Assembly: GCA_002294285.1 (NCBI GenBank)
Contig: DBFL01000043.1
Span: forward strand, 1,280 to 7,461
Origin: Candidatus Neomicrothrix sp. UBA881
GTDB taxonomy: Bacteria; Actinomycetota; Acidimicrobiia; Acidimicrobiales; MedAcidi-G1
Direction: 5' to 3'
DNA: 6,182 nt
The notes under the pieces are model-generated. The model did not search any database. It was not told the origin of the DNA and saw nothing but the letters and a program-made list of their open reading frames with translations. Of this stretch, positions 1-5,665 are shown in pieces. Positions within the stretch are counted from its first letter, which is position 1. The number at the start of each line of letters is the position of its first letter. Both the position numbers and the translations under genes were made by a program.

Positions 1-361
1 GACCTGCATTGGCCATGGCTAAAGATCCGATCTGATATTCGCCGCTATTTGGTAGTTCATCTTCAAACCGGTATCCGGGTCCACCCATACCTGTACCTTG
101 TGGATCTCCACCTTGAATAACGAAATCCCTTATTACACGGTGAAAAATTATTCCATCGTAATAATGCCAACGTGCCAGAAAAACGAAATTGTTGACCGTC
201 TTTGGAGCTCGGCTTGAATTTAAAGAAATTTTCATCGTTCCGGCTGTTGTAACCATTTCAGCTACATAATTTTTTTCAGGGTCTATAACCATCGGCGGTG
301 GCGCATCAAACTGGGTTCGGCGTTCACTTGAACCATCTGGATTTGGGATGTTTTCATCCAT
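1..361 (-). CDS. Peptidyl-prolyl cis-trans isomerase, cyclophilin type (3' end beyond window)
   Basis: Cyclophilins catalyse cis-trans isomerisation of peptide bonds before proline and assist protein folding. About 120 residues are visible, and the gene continues past the left edge. After a polar N-terminal extension of about 24 residues, the fold begins with the APKTVNNF segment (52-59), then YYDGIIFHRVI (67-77), DFVIQGGDPQGTG (79-91) and the GGPGYRFEDE turn (93-102); it is cut at SLAMANAG. The catalytic Arg, Phe and Gln of the family correspond to R75, F80 and Q83. The later Phe, Trp and His positions lie outside the window. There is no signal peptide or hydrophobic N-terminus, so it is probably cytoplasmic. 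Two ATGs stand side by side (364 and 361). The second is preferred because an AGGAAG ribosome site lies 5 bases before it, against only 2 bases for the first. The family call is firm; the client proteins are unknown. Confidence 0.95.
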   Translation of the reverse strand, partial: MDENIPNPDGSSERRTQFDAPPPMVIDPEKNYVAEMVTTAGTMKISLNSSRAPKTVNNFVFLARWHYYDGIIFHRVIRDFVIQGGDPQGTGMGGPGYRFEDELPNSGEYQIGSLAMANAG

Positions 362-366
362 CATTA

Positions 367-390
367 CTTCCTTTTTTTACTTTTTTTTAT
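367..390 (-). promoter_or_regulatory. A-rich leader and Shine-Dalgarno site of the cyclophilin gene
   Basis: Read on the minus strand, two A runs (8 and 7 A's, separated by GT) lead directly into AGGAAG at 372-367, 5 bases before the ATG at 361. This is a conventional leadered start with an unstructured A-rich 5' UTR, in contrast to the plus-strand genes of the window, which lack Shine-Dalgarno sites. I could not place a convincing -10/-35 pair upstream. Confidence 0.6.
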
Positions 391-438
391 TGTCCTAGAC
401 CCCTGACGTTAAGCCTTTATTGGGAGGATCACACCCCT

Positions 439-466
439 ACGCGCGTGAATTGGTTAATTTGCGCGT
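439..466. repeat. Inverted repeat ACGCGC-N16-GCGCGT, possible operator
   Basis: The arms at 439-444 and 461-466 are perfect 6-base inverted copies. Their centres are 22 bp apart, about two helical turns, and an AATT lies inside each arm (449-452 and 456-459). The repeat covers the predicted -10 box of the downstream zinc-ribbon gene and ends right at its ATG, a position where a dimeric repressor could act. With arms this short, chance is a real alternative. Confidence 0.25.
455..460 (+). promoter_or_regulatory. Candidate -10 box (TAATTT) for leaderless transcription of the zinc-ribbon gene
   Basis: TAATTT fits the actinobacterial TANNNT pattern and ends 6 bases before the ATG at 467. Transcription would therefore begin at or next to the start codon. 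There is no Shine-Dalgarno site in front of this ATG, and the same box also supplies the in-frame TAA that rules out any start further upstream. No clear -35 element is visible. Confidence 0.45.
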
Positions 467-646
467 ATGGCGTTGCTACCCATAGAGGGTGATGAAGGCG
501 GGGATAGTTGGATCGACAGGGTTACTCTTGTCTGCCAACAATGTGAGGTCACCTGGCGAGGCAGACCTCTTGAACCGTGTTGGCACTGTGGTTCTCCCGG
601 CAAGAAACCTTTAGGAATGACACTGGTAAAAGACGAACAGAATTAA
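467..646 (+). CDS. Small zinc-ribbon protein (59 aa), function unknown
   Basis: This frame encodes 59 residues with two zinc knuckles, C23-QQ-C26 and C38-WH-C41, separated by 11 residues that contain TWRGRP and a proline just before the second pair. The spacing and the flanking residues (VTLVCQQC; EPCWHCGSPG) are typical of a compact four-cysteine zinc ribbon that binds one Zn ion. An acidic N-terminus (EGDEGGD, 7-13) precedes it and a short lysine-containing tail follows. ATG 467 is the only ATG possible, because an in-frame TAA lies at 455-457. There is no ribosome site, but a TANNNT box 6 bases upstream suggests leaderless expression. The gene diverges from the cyclophilin and converges on the acetyltransferase, sharing a TTAA with it. 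I recognise the fold but not a specific family. Such proteins may bind nucleic acid or a protein partner, but nothing here decides that. At this length gene callers could easily miss it. Confidence 0.7.
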   Translation: MALLPIEGDEGGDSWIDRVTLVCQQCEVTWRGRPLEPCWHCGSPGKKPLGMTLVKDEQN

Positions 647-1158
647 ATTCTGTATTCCATCATCCGAACTCTTTTAGAACCGCCTTCTGTGTCTTGTTCC
701 CCCACAGGCACGAAACCGAATTTTTCATGAAAAGCTAGTGACCTTTCGTTTCTGGGTTTTATGTTCACTTCAGCGCACATGAAAGGTTCGTTCGAACCTG
801 AGCTGACAAGCGCTTCATAGAAACGACGACCGTTCCCCTGACCCCAGGAGGAACTATCTACAACTACTCGATCTACATACAAGAAACTTTCGTACCTGCT
901 GGTGAACCATTTGTAGTTGACGCTTTCATAGTCAACACCAGTCCCTGTTAAACCGATTAGAAATCCTGTGATTTGAGTTTTTTCATCTACTTCCCTCTCT
1001 GAAACCAGAAAAAGATGAGAAACTTCTGCGAACCACTCCAAATCTGAGGCTGTCAATTCATTTACTGCCGGTGCAGCTGAATTATTCAAAACAAGAACCT
1101 CTTCAAGGTCATAGTCAGAAAAATCTCTTAAAGTGTCAACTGACACACTGCCTCCCAC
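643..1158 (-). CDS. GNAT-family N-acetyltransferase (COG3818-like)
   Basis: This is a 171-residue predicted acyl-CoA-dependent N-acetyltransferase, cytoplasmic, with unknown substrate. Family landmarks appear in order: VLNNSAAPAVNEL near the N-terminus (22-35), NYKWF (81-85), the strand FLYVDRVVV (92-100), the acetyl-CoA pyrophosphate loop WGQGNGRR (105-112), CAEVNIKPRN (128-137), and SLAFHEKFGFVPVG (140-153). The EVN..P.N..S..FH pattern is what I associate with COG3818. The cofactor loop normally starts with Arg or Gln three residues before its first glycine; here that residue is W105. Two GTG starts are plausible. GTG 1158 has AGGA 7 bases upstream. GTG 1146, four codons later, has GGGAGG (1156-1151) with a 4-base spacer. 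The gene diverges from the ABC ATPase across 33 bp and converges on the zinc-ribbon gene with a 4-base overlap. A regulatory or functional link to the exporter is possible but unproven. Confidence 0.9.
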   Translation of the reverse strand: MGGSVSVDTLRDFSDYDLEEVLVLNNSAAPAVNELTASDLEWFAEVSHLFLVSEREVDEKTQITGFLIGLTGTGVDYESVNYKWFTSRYESFLYVDRVVVDSSSWGQGNGRRFYEALVSSGSNEPFMCAEVNIKPRNERSLAFHEKFGFVPVGEQDTEGGSKRVRMMEYRI

Positions 1159-1179
1159 GTTTTTTTCCTAATCAGAACG

Positions 1180-1185
1180 TATCCT
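1180..1185 (+). promoter_or_regulatory. Candidate -10 box (TATCCT) for leaderless transcription of the ABC operon
   Basis: TATCCT matches TANNNT and ends 6 bases before GTG 1192, the same spacing as at the zinc-ribbon gene. No Shine-Dalgarno site precedes this GTG and no other start codon lies close upstream in frame. The box sits in the short divergent region shared with the acetyltransferase, so the two promoters must overlap or lie back to back. No good -35 element is seen. Confidence 0.45.
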
Positions 1186-1191
1186 TTTATT

Positions 1192-1932
1192 GTGTCTACA
1201 AACAATTCAAACGCGGCAGCACGCGTCACTAATGGCAGCAAAATCTATGGTTCAGGGGAAACAGAGGTACGCGCTCTCGACGATGTGACAGTCGAATTCG
1301 AAAAAGGAAAATTCACTGCGATTATGGGACCGTCGGGATCCGGCAAATCAACTCTCATGCATTGTTCAGCCGGTCTTGACAACCTCACTTCAGGAACGGT
1401 TCATATCGGAGAAACAGAACTTGGAAGCCTTTCTGACAAAGACCTAACTCTTCTGAGGAGAAACAAGGTCGGTTTTGTTTTTCAAGCATTTAATCTTTTG
1501 CCTACTTTGACTGCTAAGGAAAACACGACCCTTCCTTTAGATCTTGCTGGAACAAAACCTGATAATGAATGGATGGATCAGGTTCTACAGGCGGTAGGTA
1601 TCGCAGACCGTTTGAAACACCGACCAGATGAACTGTCCGGCGGACAGCAACAACGAGTGGCTGTCGCAAGAGCACTTGTTTCAAAACCTGAGATAGTTTT
1701 TGCCGATGAACCAACGGGAAACCTTGATTCTAAAACCGGTGACGAAGTACTAGATTTTCTCAGACACGCTGTTGAAGAACTTGATCAAACGATGGTCATG
1801 GTCACCCACGACGCACAGGCAGCTGCACGAGCCCACCGAGTACTTTTTTTAGGTGATGGAAAAATTGTCGATGAGATGGTAGACCCGACTGCTGATCAAA
1901 TTCTGGACAACATAAAGAACTTCTCCAACTGA
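1192..1932 (+). CDS. ABC transporter ATP-binding protein, MacB/LolD/FtsE-type
   Basis: This is the ATPase subunit that powers the permease encoded immediately downstream; it acts on the cytoplasmic face of the membrane as a dimer. The 246 residues include all nucleotide-binding motifs: Walker A GPSGSGKS (46-53), Q-loop Q98 in FVFQAFNLLP, signature LSGGQQQR (148-155), Walker B IVFADEP (168-174) with catalytic E173, D-loop GNLDS (176-180) and H-loop H206 in VTHD. The phrases VFQAFNLLPTLTAKEN and ADEPTGNLDS are characteristic of the LolD/MacB/FtsE group, which works with FtsX-fold permeases by mechanotransmission rather than classic channel transport. Length is normal for a stand-alone ATPase, with a short C-terminal tail and no extra domain. 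The start is GTG, apparently leaderless. The permease ATG follows the stop by 3 bases, so the two form an operon. Substrate and direction (probably export or envelope remodelling) cannot be read from this subunit. Confidence 0.96.
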   Translation: MSTNNSNAAARVTNGSKIYGSGETEVRALDDVTVEFEKGKFTAIMGPSGSGKSTLMHCSAGLDNLTSGTVHIGETELGSLSDKDLTLLRRNKVGFVFQAFNLLPTLTAKENTTLPLDLAGTKPDNEWMDQVLQAVGIADRLKHRPDELSGGQQQRVAVARALVSKPEIVFADEPTGNLDSKTGDEVLDFLRHAVEELDQTMVMVTHDAQAAARAHRVLFLGDGKIVDEMVDPTADQILDNIKNFSN

Positions 1933-1935
1933 TTC

Positions 1936-4644
1936 ATGTTTGGGCTCACTCTTCGGAATATTCGCGGCAGGAAACTCCGTTATGCGCTGACTACTTTCGC
2001 CGTTGTCCTAGGTGTGGCTTTTATGTCCACATCGTTTGTACTCACAGACAAACTTCGCAGTTCTTTTGATGAACTTTCAGTCGACATAATCGGAGATGTT
2101 GATTTCAATGTTCGTGCTTCCGTGCAGGACGGAGAGAGGTTCAATCGACTACCTGTACCAGAAGAATTGTTAGAAGTAGTCACAGACGACATCCCAGGAG
2201 TGGAAGCTGTGAGCGGTCAGATTATGGCTTGGAACGTGATTCCGATAGTCACTGACGATGAAGGCAACCCTAAAGCAACTTCAACTCGCGGTGCTCCCCA
2301 ATTTGGAATGAACTACTTCACGGATTCCGGTCCGTTGCAAGAGTTTTTTATCTACGAGGGCAGACCTCCTGAATGGACTGGGGATATTGGCGATTCTTCG
2401 GTTGTGGGTGAATTCATTGTCGACAAAAAAACTGCTGAAGATTTTGATTTTGAAATCGGTGAGGTATACAAAGTAAGCGGTCCAATAGGAAACCGTCTTT
2501 TTACTCTCACGGGGATTGCGAACTGGCGATCACCTACAGAGAATAAAAACTTTGGAGCAACTCTTGCTGCTTTCGAAGAACGTACCTCCCATATTTTTCT
2601 GGACTATGAGGGAACGTATGACTACCTGAACGTAGCTGTCTCGCCTGGATCTGATCATGGAAAGGTCGCTGCCAGCATCCAAAACCGCTTGGACTTATTC
2701 GCAGAAGATTTTCTGGCAGCTATGTCAGCACTGCCTGAAGAGCAAAAAGCTGCTTTGGATTTTCTTGGGAACATTCAACTCGAAGTTGTAGACAAAGACA
2801 CTCTGATTGAAGAGCAACGAGATGACTTCAACTCTTTTCTGAATGTTCTATCGGGTGTTTTATTAGCTTTTGCGATTATTGCGGTAATTGTCAGCGCCTT
2901 CATAATAAACAATACGTTTTCAATTGTTCTTGGTCAGCGCGTACGTGAACTAGCACTTCTACGCGCACTTGGAGCTACCACACGTCAAGTTTTCCGTTCA
3001 GTTATTTTAGAAGCTGTAATAATCGGCGTAATTGCGACGGGAGTAGGTTTAGGTGTTGGGTACCTGCTCGCCCTCGGCTTACGAGAATTGCTCGAATCCG
3101 TAGGCTTTGGAGCTCTGCCGGGTGTATTACCGATGAAGCCCAGGACAATTATTGTGGCAGCTTGTGTAAGTATTGGCGCAACAGTGCTGTCTTCGATACT
3201 CCCCGCACGCCGTACACGCTCTATCGCCCCAATTGCCGCCATGCGTGAAGAAATCAGTTTCACTCCGACGAGTCTTAGAAGAAGGCTCTTGTTCGGTGGT
3301 GCCATTACTTTGATCGGTATCGCTGAATTGATTTTAGGGATGATTCTAGATTTGGATACAGGAGGAATTCTATGGCTCCTAGGTACCGGTGCTATATCTA
3401 GCTTTGGTGGCGTCTACATGCTTAGCCCCATAGCTACTAAACCGGTGGCAAATTTTTTCGGAAGACCTATACAGCGTTTATTCAAAATCCCAGGACGACT
3501 TGCCAGAGAAAATGCTGCGCGTAGGCCAAGGCGTACAGCTGCAACAGCTGCCGCTCTTACAATCGGGTTAGCACTCGTAAGTTTGGCTGCAGTAGTCAGT
3601 AGTTCATTGAAAGCAACTTTTATTGACTTGATAGAAGACAGTACTTCTATGGATCTAGTTGTTTCAGTAGATGGGTTTGGTGGCGATTTTCAAGGATTTT
3701 CAAGCGACTTGGGAGATGAGCTAAGAGAGTTAAGCGATGCTAGACCGGATCTAATTGATTCTGTTGTCTCATACAGGTGGACTTTTGATGCCTTAGGTGT
3801 GGACGGTGATTTGAAAGACGTTTCAAGTACTGATTTTGCCCTAATGGAGTCTCATATGAATCTGGAGATAAGTCAGGGGTCACCCGAAAACCCTGCTGCA
3901 CCAACGACTGCAGGAACAATTCTTATCCATGAAGACCCTGCCACGGAAAAAGGTTTGAAAGTAGGAGACCCCATCTATGTGACCTTCCCAGGAGGCAATG
4001 AAGAATCTCTAACAGTCGCGGCAATTTTCGAAAATGATGCCATGTTGGGCAACTGGGTTATCGATATAGAAACTTTCGATCGTTATTTCCCTCAAACTCA
4101 AGACAGCTTCCTAAGTATTCTATTCAACCCTGATGCTGACCCAGAACTAGCAAGGGCTTCCGTTGAGACCTACACACAGGAGTATCCGCAACTCTCTGTC
4201 GATGACAGGGCTGAATACCGCGAAGGGATCGAACAACAATTGGACCAGGTATTGAGTGTAATTACCACCTTTCTTGCTCTCTCATTGCTGATAGCCGTGT
4301 TAGGCATAACCAACACCTTGGCACTGTCCGTTTATGAACAAACTCGCGAGCTTGGCCTGTTGAGGGCAGTAGGTATGACAAGACGCCAGATGAGAAGAAT
4401 GGTTCGCTGGGAAGCTGTCATAATCGCTTTATTCGGAGGCCTTCTCGGTGTGTCCATAGGAGTGTTCTTTGGTATTGCCGCAACAGCAGCAATACCAGAC
4501 AGTTTCGTCAGCATCCTCTCGATACCTTTTGGATCACTATTGCGCTACATGCTCATCTCAGGTTTGTTTGGAATTTTGGCTTCAATTCTCCCAGCATTTA
4601 GAGCTTCAAGACTCAATGTTCTTGACGCTATTTCTCACAACTGA
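1936..4644 (+). CDS. ABC transporter permease with two FtsX/MacB-type modules
   Basis: This is the membrane subunit paired with the ATPase 3 bases upstream. The 902 residues form two homologous halves. Hydrophobic segments lie at about 17-37, 304-330, 355-385, 404-423, 452-472, 477-500, 536-556, 772-798, 825-850 and 866-885, about ten helices. Large extracytoplasmic domains follow the first helix (about 38-303, MacB periplasmic-core-like) and the seventh (about 557-771). The halves repeat recognisable signatures: RVRELALLRALGATTRQVFR (335-354) matches QTRELGLLRAVGMTRRQMRR (802-821), the coupling-helix region that contacts the ATPase. LPARR (422-426) matches LPAFR (885-889). The cytoplasmic lead-ins LRNIRGRKLRYALTT (6-20) and ARENAARRPRRTAAT (523-537) also correspond. 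ATG 1936 has no ribosome site, so translation is probably coupled to the ATPase. Such proteins export lipids, peptides or drugs, or regulate cell-wall enzymes. No adaptor or outer-membrane partner is nearby, as expected outside diderms. Substrate unknown. Confidence 0.94.
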   Translation: MFGLTLRNIRGRKLRYALTTFAVVLGVAFMSTSFVLTDKLRSSFDELSVDIIGDVDFNVRASVQDGERFNRLPVPEELLEVVTDDIPGVEAVSGQIMAWNVIPIVTDDEGNPKATSTRGAPQFGMNYFTDSGPLQEFFIYEGRPPEWTGDIGDSSVVGEFIVDKKTAEDFDFEIGEVYKVSGPIGNRLFTLTGIANWRSPTENKNFGATLAAFEERTSHIFLDYEGTYDYLNVAVSPGSDHGKVAASIQNRLDLFAEDFLAAMSALPEEQKAALDFLGNIQLEVVDKDTLIEEQRDDFNSFLNVLSGVLLAFAIIAVIVSAFIINNTFSIVLGQRVRELALLRALGATTRQVFRSVILEAVIIGVIATGVGLGVGYLLALGLRELLESVGFGALPGVLPMKPRTIIVAACVSIGATVLSSILPARRTRSIAPIAAMREEISFTPTSLRRRLLFGGAITLIGIAELILGMILDLDTGGILWLLGTGAISSFGGVYMLSPIATKPVANFFGRPIQRLFKIPGRLARENAARRPRRTAATAAALTIGLALVSLAAVVSSSLKATFIDLIEDSTSMDLVVSVDGFGGDFQGFSSDLGDELRELSDARPDLIDSVVSYRWTFDALGVDGDLKDVSSTDFALMESHMNLEISQGSPENPAAPTTAGTILIHEDPATEKGLKVGDPIYVTFPGGNEESLTVAAIFENDAMLGNWVIDIETFDRYFPQTQDSFLSILFNPDADPELARASVETYTQEYPQLSVDDRAEYREGIEQQLDQVLSVITTFLALSLLIAVLGITNTLALSVYEQTRELGLLRAVGMTRRQMRRMVRWEAVIIALFGGLLGVSIGVFFGIAATAAIPDSFVSILSIPFGSLLRYMLISGLFGILASILPAFRASRLNVLDAISHN

Positions 4645-4673
4645 CAAACCCTTAAATTAATACTCGCTTCGCC

Positions 4674-4679
4674 TAAAGT
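4674..4679 (+). promoter_or_regulatory. Candidate -10 box (TAAAGT) for leaderless transcription of the MBL gene
   Basis: TAAAGT fits TANNNT and ends 7 bases before GTG 4687 (4 before TTG 4684). The 42-base gap after the permease stop has no Shine-Dalgarno site and no hairpin terminator. The hydrolase could therefore be transcribed both by read-through from the ABC operon and from this internal promoter. No -35 element at proper spacing was found. Confidence 0.4.
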
Positions 4680-4686
4680 TGATTTG

Positions 4687-5655
4687 GTGAACAAAGAGTT
4701 AAATAACATTCCCTACACACATGGTCTGCATGAAGTAGCTGACAATGTTTTCGCATATTTGCAACCTGATGGCGGCTGGGGTTGGAGCAATGCGGGACTC
4801 ATTGCTTCAGAATGGTCATCCTTGCTAGTAGACACTCTTTTTGATCTAAAACTTACTCAGAACATGCTTGATTCGATGTCTTCAGTGACTTCAGCACATC
4901 CCATAAATGTTGTAGTTAACACACATGCGAATGGTGATCATTGCTACGGAAATAGTCTCGTTGGTGGTGAAAACGGGGCTCAAATAATCACCACTAACGC
5001 AGCGGCAGTTGAAATGGAGGCAATCCCCCCATCGGCCTTAGAGGCTCTAATGAAAGTAGATCTCGGTGAAACAACTAACTCTTATATACAAGATGCTTTT
5101 GGACCATTCGAATTTAGTGACATTGAATTACCTTTACCAGACCGTACTTTCAGCGGTGAATTGCAACTCGATGTTGGTGGTCGCACAGTAGAGCTAATAG
5201 AAGTCGGACCTGCCCACACATCTGGAGATTTGCTTGTACACCTACCAGATGCTGCAACTGTCTTCTGTGGTGACATTCTTTTTATTCATGGAACTCCAAT
5301 AATCTGGGACGGTCCTGTGTCTAACTGGATCGATGCATGTGATCGCATTCTAGGATTAGAAGCTGAAGTGATTATCCCAGGCCACGGTCCTTTAACTGAT
5401 GCAGCGGGGGTTACTGCCGTTCGTGATTACCTCACTTTTGTTGATAACGAGTGTCGAGAACGGCACGCTAACGGTCAGACAGCTGCTGAAGTGATAGCTG
5501 AGATAGATCTGGGTGGTTTTAAGGACTGGGGTGAATGGGAACGTATAGCTGTGAATGTGCACGCAATTTTCAGAGAATTAGGTGACGACAATAGTGCCAA
5601 AACACCTATTGAGCTTTTCAACGAAATGGCAAAACTGAAAAAAATCGGGCCTTAA
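4687..5655 (+). CDS. Metallo-beta-lactamase-fold hydrolase with HxNxDH metal motif
   Basis: This is a 322-residue cytoplasmic MBL-fold protein with no signal peptide. Residues are numbered from GTG 4687. The metal-binding loop reads THANGDHCYGN (79-89), giving H80, N82, D84 and H85. Further ligands are H177 in GPAHTSGD, D196 in FCGDILF and H233 in IPGHGP. All five MBL motifs are therefore present, but the second histidine of the usual HxHxDH is Asn. The N-terminus (DNVFAYLQPDGGWGWSNAGLIA, 19-40) forms the first strands of the fold. The region after H233 is a helical tail of about 90 residues with WGEWERIAVNVHAIFRELG near the end. Either TTG 4684 or GTG 4687 could start the gene; GTG is preferred from its distance to the TAAAGT box. 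The substrate is not predictable; relatives include thioesterases, lactonases and sulfur-metabolism enzymes, and antibiotic hydrolysis is only one option. It follows the exporter by 42 bp and ends 5 bp from the converging helicase gene. Confidence 0.92.
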   Translation: MNKELNNIPYTHGLHEVADNVFAYLQPDGGWGWSNAGLIASEWSSLLVDTLFDLKLTQNMLDSMSSVTSAHPINVVVNTHANGDHCYGNSLVGGENGAQIITTNAAAVEMEAIPPSALEALMKVDLGETTNSYIQDAFGPFEFSDIELPLPDRTFSGELQLDVGGRTVELIEVGPAHTSGDLLVHLPDAATVFCGDILFIHGTPIIWDGPVSNWIDACDRILGLEAEVIIPGHGPLTDAAGVTAVRDYLTFVDNECRERHANGQTAAEVIAEIDLGGFKDWGEWERIAVNVHAIFRELGDDNSAKTPIELFNEMAKLKKIGP

Positions 5656-5665
5656 ATAAATTAAG
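5651..5665. repeat. Short inverted repeat CTTAA-N5-TTAAG spanning two convergent stop codons
   Basis: CTTAA (5651-5655) and TTAAG (5661-5665) are perfect inverted copies around ATAAA, and each arm contains the TAA stop of one converging gene. On the minus strand the repeat is followed, after six bases, by seven T's (inside the MBL coding end), which could make a weak terminator for the helicase transcript. The stem is only five A/T-rich pairs, so this is a tentative reading. Confidence 0.25.

Noticed and set aside
372..390. Two T runs on the plus strand, resembling a terminator
   Set aside because: No GC-rich hairpin precedes them and no plus-strand gene ends here; they are better read as the A-rich leader of the minus-strand cyclophilin gene.
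298..492. Plus-strand open frame of 64 codons over the start of the cyclophilin gene
   Set aside because: It is antisense to the well-supported cyclophilin N-terminus and its leader, has no family motif, and its second half overlaps the better supported zinc-ribbon frame.
1514..1714. Minus-strand open frame inside the ABC ATPase gene
   Set aside because: It lies antisense to conserved ATPase motifs and shows no recognisable protein features.
1980..3305. Minus-strand open frames at 1980-2192 and 2985-3305 inside the permease gene
   Set aside because: Low-complexity Ser/Thr/Pro-rich translations antisense to conserved permease sequence; typical shadows of a real gene.
4641..4646. CTGACA as a -35 element for the MBL promoter
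   Set aside because: It is 27 bases from the TAAAGT box, too far for a normal -35/-10 pair, and it overlaps the permease stop codon.
4332..4660. Open frames at 4332-4514 (minus) and 4469-4660 (plus) over the permease 3' end
   Set aside because: Both overlap the conserved second FtsX module in other frames and have no start signals or motifs.
4644..4684. Possible intrinsic terminator between permease and MBL gene
   Set aside because: No stem of useful length and no T run could be found in this gap.
5082..5276. Minus-strand open frame inside the MBL gene
   Set aside because: Antisense to conserved MBL motifs, without independent support.
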